8,627 nucleotides of DNA from Actinomycetota bacterium. GTDB taxonomy: Bacteria > Actinomycetota > Thermoleophilia > Gaiellales > Gaiellaceae. The translations under genes were made by a program, and so were the position numbers. Every line of letters begins with the position of its first letter. Positions within the stretch are counted from its first letter, which is position 1. Shown piece after piece: positions 1-5,675 of this stretch. The DNA is taken from assembly GCA_016870235.1 (NCBI GenBank), contig VGCB01000080.1, forward strand, positions 1 through 8,627, read 5' to 3'. The notes beneath the pieces are model-generated. The model saw only the letters and a program-made list of their open reading frames with translations, made no database searches and had not been told where the DNA came from.

Positions 1-457
1 GATCGGCCAGCTCGAGGCGCGAGAGCTCGCCGCGGTACGCAGCGGCGAGGGCGCCCAGGTCGCCGACGACGCGGCCCGGGTCGACGAGCCCGGAACCCAG
101 CTCCGAGAGCGCCGTGCCGAGCGCCTCGACGAACCCGCGCGTGCCGGCGGAACGGGCGAGCCCGGCCAGAGCGGCGCCGTCGACGACCGAGCGCAGCAGG
201 AGGCTGCGTGCGGCGGGGCCGAGGACGCCGATCCCGTCGCCGTCGCCGGCAACCGCCGCGAACAGGTCGTCGAATGTCCCGATCGTCCCGGAGACGAGCG
301 CCGGCGAGCGACGGAGCAGGTCGAGCTCGACCCGCGCGACGTCCCCGCCGGTCGGGACGACGAGCCACGGGTCCGCGCCGGCGCACTCCAGGTAGCGATC
401 GAGGAGATGCGCCACCTTGCCCGCATGCGCCGGCCCGACGACGAGCGACAGAGCCAT
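1..457 (-). CDS. AddB/exonuclease V-like helicase-nuclease family protein, N-terminal part (runs off the left edge)
   Basis: The first 152 residues of a longer protein are present, starting MALSLVVGPAHAGKV. Residues 8-14 (GPAHAGK) are a degenerate Walker A loop. A VVP strand follows at 33-35, and GTIGTFDDLF at 58-67 resembles the motif Ia region of UvrD/AddB-type proteins. The rest is Leu/Ala-rich helix, as in the 1A domain of AddB-like proteins that usually end in a PD-(D/E)XK nuclease domain. That domain would lie outside the window, so nuclease activity cannot be judged here. The family works in double-strand break processing. I chose ATG 457 because it opens directly onto the Walker strand; the ATG at 465 is in another frame. 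No clear SD is visible. The gene lies 78 bp downstream of the HD-GYP gene on the same strand, with a strong hairpin between them. Confidence 0.7.
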   Translation of the reverse strand, partial: MALSLVVGPAHAGKVAHLLDRYLECAGADPWLVVPTGGDVARVELDLLRRSPALVSGTIGTFDDLFAAVAGDGDGIGVLGPAARSLLLRSVVDGAALAGLARSAGTRGFVEALGTALSELGSGLVDPGRVVGDLGALAAAYRGELSRLELAD

Positions 458-475
458 CCGGCCATCGTAGTGATG

Positions 476-487
476 GTCGGCGCCGAC
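476..487. repeat. 12-bp perfect palindrome upstream of the AddB-like start
   Basis: GTCGGCGCCGAC is a perfect palindrome whose near edge lies 18 bp upstream of the AddB-like ATG. It could be an operator. GC-rich genomes produce such palindromes by chance, so the functional claim is weak. Confidence 0.3.
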
Positions 488-495
488 ACCCCGGC

Positions 496-514
496 CGCCC
501 GCGTCGCGCGGGCG
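496..514 (-). terminator. Strong GC hairpin between the HD-GYP and AddB-like genes
   Basis: The sequence CGCCCGCG-TCG-CGCGGGCG forms an 8-bp perfect stem with a 3-nt loop, 22 bp past the HD-GYP stop codon. There is no T-tract on either strand, so it is not a classical intrinsic terminator. It could be a U-less terminator, an mRNA 3' end stabiliser, or an attenuator between the two genes. Confidence 0.4.
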
Positions 515-535
515 CCGTCTCGCGCGCTCTTTGCG

Positions 536-1153
536 TCAGGCGGTGCCCGCGCCGGCGACGGCCAGCGGGCCGTCCCGTCGGGGCGGATGGCCGAACACGT
601 CGACGAACGCCTCGCAGAGCGACGGGTCGAACTGGCTGCCCGCCCCGCGACGGATCTCGTCGAGCGCCTCCTCGCGATCGAGCGCACGACAGTACGGCCG
701 CTCGGACTGCATCGCGTCGAACGCGTCGACGATCGCGAGCAGCCGTGCCTCGACCGGGATGCCCTCGCCCGCGCGCCGCGTCGGGTACCCCGCGCCGTCC
801 CAGCGCTCGTGGTGGAAGAGGACGTACGGGAACACGTCGACCAGCGACCGGACGGCGCCGATGAGCCACATGCCCTCGACCGGGTGGGCGCGGAGCTCCA
901 CCGTCTCCTCCGAGGTCAAGGCGGTCGCCTTCGCCACCACTTCCGGCCGGACGTTGATCTTGCCGACGTCGTGGAGGACGGCGCCCATGCGGAGCGTCGC
1001 CACGCGCTCGTGCTCCCAGCCGAGCGCCTCGGCGAGATCGACCGCATACGACTCGACACGGACGCCGTGCTCGACGAGCTCGGGATCGTAGACGTCCATG
1101 GCGACGATGAGCGGCGCAACCGCAGACATCTCGAACGGTTCTCGCCCCGGCAT
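536..1153 (-). CDS. Stand-alone HD-GYP domain phosphodiesterase
   Basis: A protein of 205 aa that is almost entirely one HD-GYP domain. Visible metal and catalytic motifs are H29 (EHGVR), H61-D62 with K65 (HDVGK), H90, H114-H115, D119-G120 and G122-Y123-P124 (HHERWDGAGYP), and D143 (VDAFDAM). The set is complete, so the protein is predicted active. HD-GYP proteins hydrolyse cyclic di-GMP, or in some lineages other cyclic dinucleotides. There is no receiver, GAF, PAS or membrane segment, so any sensory input must come from a partner. ATG 1153 is preceded by AGAGGA at 1159-1164 with a 5-nt spacer. An internal ATG at residue 9 is the alternative start. The gene diverges from the transhydrogenase operon and probably precedes the AddB-like gene in one transcript. 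The substrate is inferred from the family only. Confidence 0.88.
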   Translation of the reverse strand: MPGREPFEMSAVAPLIVAMDVYDPELVEHGVRVESYAVDLAEALGWEHERVATLRMGAVLHDVGKINVRPEVVAKATALTSEETVELRAHPVEGMWLIGAVRSLVDVFPYVLFHHERWDGAGYPTRRAGEGIPVEARLLAIVDAFDAMQSERPYCRALDREEALDEIRRGAGSQFDPSLCEAFVDVFGHPPRRDGPLAVAGAGTA

Positions 1154-1163
1154 CCGAGTCCTC

Positions 1164-1173
1164 TGTCTAGAGT
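1164..1173. promoter_or_regulatory. Overlapping divergent -10-like elements sharing TCTAGA
   Basis: The plus strand has TAGAGT at 1168-1173, matching TANNNT, 11 nt before GTG 1184 of the transhydrogenase operon. The minus strand has TAGACA (complement of 1164-1169), 11 nt before ATG 1153 of the HD-GYP gene. Both share the TCTAGA palindrome at 1166-1171. No good -35 box was found for either. The whole divergent gap is only about 30 bp, so promoter elements must overlap here or lie inside the neighbouring genes. Confidence 0.35.
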
Positions 1174-1183
1174 GGCCGCCGCG

Positions 1184-2275
1184 GTGCGCATCTTCGTTCC
1201 CAAGGAGACGACGCCCGGCGAGGGCCGGGTCGCGATCACGCCCGAGACAGTCGAGCGGCTCCGGGCGTCGTTCGACGTCGACGTGGAGCGCGGCGCCGGC
1301 GAGTCGGCATCATTCGCCGACGAGGCGTACGCGGCAGCTGGCGCGAACCTCGCTGACGCAGCCGCCGCCGGGGGCGCCGACATCGTCGTCCGCGTCGCGA
1401 AGCCGTCGGCCGCGGAGGTGAGCTCGTTGAAGAGGGGCGCGATCGTGATCGGGTTCCTGCAGCCGCTCACCGACGCCGAGGGAGTCGAGCGCCTCCGCTC
1501 GGCCGGTGTCGTCGGCTTTGCGATGGAGTCGGTGCCGCGCATCACCCGGGCGCAGTCGATGGACGCCCTCTCGTCGCAGGCGACGGTGGCCGGGTACAAG
1601 GCCGTCCTCATCGCCGCCGACCGCGTCCCGAAGATGTTCCCGCTGCTGATGACCGCGGCAGGCACGGTTGCACCGGCCCGCGTGCTCGTGCTCGGTGCGG
1701 GGGTCGCGGGGCTCCAGGCGATCGCGACAGCGAGGCGCCTCGGCGCGGTCGTGTCGGCCTTCGACGTCCGCCCCGCAGTCGCCGAGCAGGTCGAGTCGCT
1801 GGGCGCCACGTTCCTCGATCTCGGCGTCAAGGGCGAGGAGACCGAGGGTGGGTATGCGACGGAGCTCACGGCCGACCAGCAGGCGGCGCAGCAGGCCGCG
1901 CTCGAGGAGCGCATCCCCGACTTCGACGTCGTGATCACGACTGCCCTCGTACCCGGCCGGCCCGCGCCGCGCCTGATCCCCGCGTCGGCGGTCGAGCGGA
2001 TGCGCGCGGGCAGCTGCATCGTCGACCTCGCGGCCGAGACCGGCGGCAACTGCGAGCTCACGCAGCGCGACGTCGAGACCACCGCCCACGGCGTCACGAT
2101 CGTCGGGCACACGAACCTGCCGTCGCTGATGGCGAGCGACGCGAGCAGGCTCTACGCCCGCAACATGCTGACGCTCCTGCAGCATCTCGCGCCGGACGGC
2201 GAGCTCGTGCTCGACTTCGACGACGAGATCACCGCCGGCGCCTGTGTCACGCGACCGGAGGAGGCATCCGCGTGA
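1184..2275 (+). CDS. pntAA: Proton-translocating NAD(P) transhydrogenase, subunit alpha part 1 (NAD(H)-binding domain I)
   Basis: A cytoplasmic protein of 363 aa, close to the usual size of stand-alone domain I. It binds NAD(H) and exchanges hydride with NADP(H) on PntB. It begins MRIFVPKETTPGEGRVAITP, the typical AlaDH/PntA N-terminus. PRITRAQSMDALSSQ at 118-132 carries the RQD loop (R119, Q124, D127, S130). The Rossmann glycines are GAGVAG at 171-176, and ETGGNCELTQ at 285-294 is also typical. There is no membrane segment, as expected for the split three-subunit form. The open frame extends back to 407, but that part is antisense to the HD-GYP gene, so GTG 1184 was chosen; GTG 1172 is the alternative. 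No SD is visible, and the message may be nearly leaderless. The 3' end overlaps pntAB by 4 nt (GTGA). Confidence 0.93.
   Translation: MRIFVPKETTPGEGRVAITPETVERLRASFDVDVERGAGESASFADEAYAAAGANLADAAAAGGADIVVRVAKPSAAEVSSLKRGAIVIGFLQPLTDAEGVERLRSAGVVGFAMESVPRITRAQSMDALSSQATVAGYKAVLIAADRVPKMFPLLMTAAGTVAPARVLVLGAGVAGLQAIATARRLGAVVSAFDVRPAVAEQVESLGATFLDLGVKGEETEGGYATELTADQQAAQQAALEERIPDFDVVITTALVPGRPAPRLIPASAVERMRAGSCIVDLAAETGGNCELTQRDVETTAHGVTIVGHTNLPSLMASDASRLYARNMLTLLQHLAPDGELVLDFDDEITAGACVTRPEEASA
2257..2264 (+). promoter_or_regulatory. Ribosome binding site of pntAB
   Basis: GGAGGAGG lies 7 nt before GTG 2272, inside the 3' end of pntAA. It supports the GTG start and the coupled overlap. Confidence 0.7.
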
Positions 2276-2586
2276 GCGACATCTCCCTCGTGATCGAGAT
2301 CACCGTCCTCGTGTTGGCGATCTTCCTCGGCTTCGAGGTGATCTCGAAGGTGCCGACGATGCTCCACACGCCGCTGATGTCGGGCACGAACTTCATCCAC
2401 GGGATCGTGATCGTCGGCGCGATCATCGTGCTCGGCCACGCCGACGACACCCTGCTCAAGGTCGTGGGCTTCATCGCGATGGTGCTCGCGACGGCGAACG
2501 TCGTCGGCGGGTGGTTCGTCACCGATCGGATGCTCGAGATGTTCAAGCGGCGGCCGGAGCCGAGGAAGGGCGAGGACAAGAAGTGA
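2272..2586 (+). CDS. pntAB: NAD(P) transhydrogenase, subunit alpha part 2 (membrane subunit)
   Basis: A 104-aa membrane protein with three predicted helices, roughly residues 6-23, 41-57 and 62-82, and a charged Lys/Glu-rich tail. The segment EVISKVPTMLHTPLMSGTNFIHG (22-44) is diagnostic for this subunit, which forms part of the proton channel in domain II. H43 sits in the second helix. In the Thermus thermophilus enzyme a histidine at about this place has been assigned a role in the channel, and here PntB has Asn rather than His at the position of the E. coli beta-chain histidine 91. The GTG start overlaps the pntAA stop (GTGA), and the gene overlaps pntB in the same way at its 3' end. The three proteins are probably made at matched levels from one message. 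Confidence 0.93.
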   Translation: MSDISLVIEITVLVLAIFLGFEVISKVPTMLHTPLMSGTNFIHGIVIVGAIIVLGHADDTLLKVVGFIAMVLATANVVGGWFVTDRMLEMFKRRPEPRKGEDKK

Positions 2587-3974
2587 TCTCCGACTCCAAC
2601 GTCGTCGGCGTCCTCTATCTCGTCGCGATCGTCTGCTTCATCTTCGCGCTGCGCTTCCTCTCCTCCCCCAGGCACGCGCGCAAGGGCAACTGGGTCGGCG
2701 GCGCTGGGATGCTCGTGGCGATCGTGACCACGCTCCTGCTCGACGGGATCGGCAACTGGACGCTGATCGTCGTCGGCGGCGTGATCGGGTCGGCGGTCGG
2801 CGTGATCGGGGCGCGGACGGTGAGGATGACGGCGATGCCGCAGATGGTCGCGCTGTTCAACGGCGTCGGCGGCGGCGCGGCGGCGCTCGTCGCGCTCTCG
2901 GAGTTCCACGCGATGTCGGGCGTGCTGACCGGGGACGAGGCGGTGTCGACCTCGCTCTCCGCCCTGATCGGCGCGATCTCGTTCACCGGCTCGATCGTCG
3001 CCTTCGCGAAGCTGCAGGAGCTGATCGGAGGCCGGCCGATCACGTTTCCGGGCCAGAACGTCTTCAACTCCGCGATCCTCCTCGGCGGCGTCGGGATCGC
3101 GGTCGCGATCGTCGCGAACGTCGAGGGGCAATGGGCGATCTGGACGCTGCTCGCGCTCGCCTCCGTCTTCGGGGTGATGTTCGTGCTGCCGATCGGCGGC
3201 GCGGACATGCCGGTCGTGATCGCACTCCTCAACGCTTTCACCGGGCTCGCGGCCTCAGCCACCGGGTTCGTGCTCGGGAGCACGGTGCTGATCGTCTCGG
3301 GCATGCTCGTCGGCGCCTCGGGGACGCTGCTGACGCTGCTGATGGCGAAGGCGATGAACCGGTCGGTCGGGAACGTCCTCTTCGGCGCGTTCGGTCAGGT
3401 GCAGGCGGGCGCCGGCTCGTCGATGCGGACCGACGACGGGCGGACCGTTCGCGCGACGACTCCGGACGACGTCGCCGTCCAGCTGTCGTACGCGCGGAAG
3501 GTGGTGGTCGTCCCCGGCTACGGAATGGCGGTCGCGCAGGCCCAGCACGACGTGCGACAGCTCGCGGAGCTGCTGGAGGAGAAGGGCGTCGACGTGCAGT
3601 ACGCCATCCATCCCGTCGCTGGGCGCATGCCGGGGCACATGAACGTGCTCCTCGCCGAGGCGAACGTCCCGTACGACCAGCTGAAGGAGATGGACGAGAT
3701 CAACTCGGAGTTCCCGCAGACCGACGTCGCGCTCGTGATCGGCGCGAACGACGTGACCAACCCGGCTGCGCGCAGCGACACCTCGAGCCCGATCTACGGG
3801 ATGCCGATCCTCGACGTCGACAAGGCGCAGAGCGTGATCGTGATGAAGCGGTCGATGAAGCCGGGCTTCGCCGGGATCGACAACGAGCTCTACCTGGAGC
3901 CGCAGACGACGATGCTGTTCGGGGACGCGAAGGAGTCGGTCGTCAAGCTGCTCGGCGCCGTCAAGACGACGTAG
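2583..3974 (+). CDS. pntB: NAD(P) transhydrogenase, subunit beta (membrane domain II and NADP(H)-binding domain III)
   Basis: A 463-aa protein, matching the family length of about 460. The N-terminal two thirds is a multi-helix proton channel domain containing RMTAMPQMVALFNGVGGG. The C-terminal third is the NADP(H) domain, with PGYGMAVAQAQ (the GYG at 312-314), GANDVTNPAA and KRSMKPGFAGIDNELY, all characteristic of PntB. With PntAA and PntAB it couples inward proton movement to reduction of NADP+ by NADH. The start is GTG 2583, overlapping the pntAB stop (GTGA), with GAGG at 2572-2575 spaced 7 nt away. The open frame continues upstream to 2244, but that part is out of phase with pntAB and does not look like a family N-terminus. 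The operon ends 27 bp from the stop of a convergent ABC permease gene, without a strong terminator. Confidence 0.95.
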   Translation: MISDSNVVGVLYLVAIVCFIFALRFLSSPRHARKGNWVGGAGMLVAIVTTLLLDGIGNWTLIVVGGVIGSAVGVIGARTVRMTAMPQMVALFNGVGGGAAALVALSEFHAMSGVLTGDEAVSTSLSALIGAISFTGSIVAFAKLQELIGGRPITFPGQNVFNSAILLGGVGIAVAIVANVEGQWAIWTLLALASVFGVMFVLPIGGADMPVVIALLNAFTGLAASATGFVLGSTVLIVSGMLVGASGTLLTLLMAKAMNRSVGNVLFGAFGQVQAGAGSSMRTDDGRTVRATTPDDVAVQLSYARKVVVVPGYGMAVAQAQHDVRQLAELLEEKGVDVQYAIHPVAGRMPGHMNVLLAEANVPYDQLKEMDEINSEFPQTDVALVIGANDVTNPAARSDTSSPIYGMPILDVDKAQSVIVMKRSMKPGFAGIDNELYLEPQTTMLFGDAKESVVKLLGAVKTT

Positions 3975-3976
3975 GC

Positions 3977-3988
3977 GGCGTCTTCGCC
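3977..3988. terminator. Weak hairpin in the 27-bp convergent gap after pntB
   Basis: GGCG-TCTT-CGCC gives only a 4-bp stem with a tetraloop and no T-run. A second short palindrome, TCCGGCGCCGGA, lies at 4010-4021 inside the end of the permease gene. Neither is a convincing intrinsic terminator, so transcripts from the two sides may read into each other. Confidence 0.15.
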
Positions 3989-4001
3989 ATGCCGGCGATG
4001 C

Positions 4002-4733
4002 TCACGGCGTCCGGCGCCGGAGCGTCGCCGCACCGATGACGAGCGCTCCCAGCGTCATCGCGGCGACGGCGGCGACATCCGCCCAGAAGGCGCTTGCTAG
4101 CGAGGCCGGAGCCGTCGCCCGGGCGAGCGCGTCGTAGGCATAGGTGAGCGGCATCGCCCAGGACGCACCGTCCAGCCAGCCTGCCATCTCGGCCCGCGGG
4201 ACGAGGAGACCGCAGAGCAGGATCTGCGGGAAGACGAACGCCGGCATGAACTGCACCGCCTGGAACTCGCTGCTCGCGAGCGCCGAGAGCGACAGCCCGA
4301 ACGCCATTCCGAGGAGCGCGTTGGCGACGGCAAGCACGACGACGACGGCCGGCCGTTCGACGTCGAGCCCAAGCGCGCCGAGCGCGACGACTGAGGCGAG
4401 GAGCGCCTGACAGGCCGCGAGTACCGCGAACGCGAGCGCATATCCCACGAGCAGGTCGAGCTTGGAGAGCGGCATCGTCATCAGACGCTCGAGCGTCCCC
4501 GACAGCCGCTCGCGGAGCATCGTGATCGAGCTGACGAGGAACATCGAGACGAAGGGGAAGAGGCCGAGGAGCGGACCGCCGATCCGCTGGAAGGCGGGGC
4601 CGCCGCTGAACACCTCGTGGAGCAGGACTACGAGCGCCGTCGGCACTACCAGCAGGAGGAGCACCGTTCGCGGGTCACGGCGCAGCTGCCGCAGGACGCG
4701 CACGCAGACCGCGAGGGTCACCTGCCGGCTCAT
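4002..4733 (-). CDS. ABC-2 type transporter permease
   Basis: A 243-aa inner-membrane protein with six predicted helices, at roughly residues 23-42, 52-72, 94-118, 129-150, 160-180 and 212-237. Between helices 2 and 3 is RERLSGTLERLMTMPLSKLDLLVGY, the conserved ABC-2 segment (E-x-G-T-L-E-x-L-x-x-x-P) that contacts the ATPase. A basic N-terminus and a short Arg-rich C-terminus face the cytoplasm. Such permeases export drugs, lipids, polysaccharides or ions; the substrate cannot be told from sequence. The ATG start overlaps the ATPase stop by 4 nt (ATGA), so the two are translationally coupled and very likely form one exporter. GAGAGGA at 4744-4750 may serve as a distant SD. Confidence 0.88.
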   Translation of the reverse strand: MSRQVTLAVCVRVLRQLRRDPRTVLLLLVVPTALVVLLHEVFSGGPAFQRIGGPLLGLFPFVSMFLVSSITMLRERLSGTLERLMTMPLSKLDLLVGYALAFAVLAACQALLASVVALGALGLDVERPAVVVVLAVANALLGMAFGLSLSALASSEFQAVQFMPAFVFPQILLCGLLVPRAEMAGWLDGASWAMPLTYAYDALARATAPASLASAFWADVAAVAAMTLGALVIGAATLRRRTP

Positions 4734-5452
4734 CTGTCGGCGGTCCTCTCGATCAGCACGAGGAACGCCCCGTCGAGATCGCGCGCGCCGGTCTCGTCCC
4801 GTAGGGCCGCGGGAGTCGCCGAGGCGAGAACGCCGCCGTCGCGGAGGAGGACGAGGTGGTCGCAGCGCTCTGCCTCGTCCATCACGTGGCTCGAGACGAT
4901 CACTGTGGCGCCACCCGCGGCAACGCCCGCGAACGTCGCCCAGAGATCGCGTCGCAAGACGGGGTCGAGGCCGACCGTGGGCTCGTCGAGCAGCAGGACA
5001 TCCGGCCGGCCGAGAAGCGCCGCGGCGAGCGAGACCCGCGCGCGCTCGCCGCCGGAAAGCGTGGCGACGACCTGGTCGCGGTGCTCCTCGAGCCCGACCG
5101 TGGCGACGACTGCGTCGATCTCGCCCTCGGCCCGCAGGATCCGGGCGAAGAAGGCGAGGTTCTCGCGGACGGTGACGTCGGCGTAGACGGAGGGTGACTG
5201 CGTCATGTACGCGACGCGCCCGCGGAGCCGGGCCGAGCCGGCGGGCTGGTCGAGAACGCGCACCGACCCCCCGGTCAAGCGTTGGACACCGGCGATGCTC
5301 CGGATCAGCGTCGTCTTCCCGCTGCCGCTCGGGCCGACGAGCCCGGTGATGCGTCCCGACTCGACGTCGAGGGTGACACCCCGGAGCGCGGCGGTGCCGC
5401 CGCGGACGACCCGTAGATCACGCAAGACCACGGAAGGCGTCATCGCATGCAT
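4730..5452 (-). CDS. ABC transporter ATP-binding protein (ABC-2 exporter type)
   Basis: A 240-aa nucleotide-binding subunit with every core motif: Walker A GPSGSGKTT (40-48), Q-loop glutamine Q85, signature LSGGE (132-136), Walker B VLLLDEP (152-158), D-loop GLD (161-163) and switch histidine H189 (SSHVMDEAE). It resembles the NatA/CcmA/DrrA group of single-domain ATPases that energise ABC-2 permeases, and its partner is encoded directly downstream with an ATGA overlap. The start is ATG 5452, or ATG 5443 three codons later; neither has a good SD. No regulator gene is adjacent. The upstream gap to the divergent dehydrogenase gene is rich in inverted repeats. The substrate is unknown. Confidence 0.92.
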   Translation of the reverse strand: MHAMTPSVVLRDLRVVRGGTAALRGVTLDVESGRITGLVGPSGSGKTTLIRSIAGVQRLTGGSVRVLDQPAGSARLRGRVAYMTQSPSVYADVTVRENLAFFARILRAEGEIDAVVATVGLEEHRDQVVATLSGGERARVSLAAALLGRPDVLLLDEPTVGLDPVLRRDLWATFAGVAAGGATVIVSSHVMDEAERCDHLVLLRDGGVLASATPAALRDETGARDLDGAFLVLIERTADR

Positions 5453-5476
5453 TCCAGCAAACAGTGCGACCCGGTG

Positions 5477-5498
5477 GGTTCACGGTCCCGGTTCACGG
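5477..5498. repeat. Tandem 9-bp direct repeat GGTTCACGG
   Basis: GGTTCACGG occurs at 5477-5485 and again at 5490-5498, a 13-bp period, 25-46 bp upstream of the ABC ATPase start. It could be a regulator binding site for the exporter operon. Nothing else supports a function. Confidence 0.3.
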
Positions 5499-5510
5499 CA
5501 TCCGCCGGGG

Positions 5511-5580
5511 ACGATCACCGGCCGGCGGCCCGCCGTCTCGCGCGGCGTCTCCCGACGAAAGGCCGGAGGTGATCGTTGTG
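5511..5580 (+). promoter_or_regulatory. Near-perfect SD with an upstream complementary arm that could hide it
   Basis: GGAGGTGATC at 5565-5574 matches ten consecutive bases of the complement of the 16S rRNA 3' tail, and a GTG follows at 5578-5580 with an 8-nt spacer from GGAGG. ACGATCACC at 5511-5519 is the exact reverse complement of GGTGATCGT at 5568-5576, so in plus-strand RNA it could pair over most of the SD. Between them lies a near-palindrome, CGGCGG-C-CCGCCG (5523-5535). The only frame opened by that GTG runs 77 codons to 5811 and overlaps the dehydrogenase gene in another frame. The element may act as an SD-masking leader switch or serve a short leader peptide. It does not fit any riboswitch class I know. 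Confidence 0.35.
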
Positions 5581-5583
5581 AAG

Positions 5584-5616
5584 GCCGCACTACCGAGGCC
5601 CATCAGGAAGTGCGGC
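5584..5616. repeat. 8-bp inverted repeat upstream of the cyclodeaminase-like gene
   Basis: GCCGCACT (5584-5591) and AGTGCGGC (5609-5616) are exact reverse complements separated by 17 nt. This could be an RNA hairpin in a leader or an operator half-site pair. It is the second of three inverted repeats in the same gap. Confidence 0.4.
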
Positions 5617-5636
5617 GTCCCGAAGCGCAACGATTC

Positions 5637-5660
5637 TCGCGTCCACGTTGTGAGACGCGA
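5637..5660. repeat. 7-bp inverted repeat next to the cyclodeaminase-like start
   Basis: TCGCGTC (5637-5643) and GACGCGA (5654-5660) are exact reverse complements with a 10-nt spacer, ending 3 bp before a -10-like TAGGCT. The position suits an operator covering the -35 region, or a leader hairpin if transcription starts further upstream. Confidence 0.4.
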
Positions 5661-5662
5661 AC

Positions 5663-5668
5663 TAGGCT
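5663..5668 (+). promoter_or_regulatory. TANNNT -10-like element just before GTG 5676
   Basis: TAGGCT at 5663-5668 ends 8 nt before GTG 5676, so a transcript from it would start at or beside the start codon. No SD is visible before the GTG, which fits a leaderless message. There is no recognisable -35 box. Confidence 0.35.
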
Positions 5669-5675
5669 TCGGATC

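Noticed and set aside
407..1183. N-terminal extension of the pntAA open frame by 259 codons
   Set aside because: It lies antisense to the intact HD-GYP gene, is rich in Arg/His/Asp shadow codons, and the family N-terminus begins at 1184.
4010..4021. TCCGGCGCCGGA palindrome as a terminator for pntB or the permease
   Set aside because: It lies inside the permease coding end, has no loop or T-tract, and such palindromes are expected in DNA of this composition.
5205..5675. N-terminal extension of the cyclodeaminase-like open frame
   Set aside because: It runs antisense to the ABC ATPase gene and then through the repeat-rich gap. The conserved family N-terminus starts at 5676.
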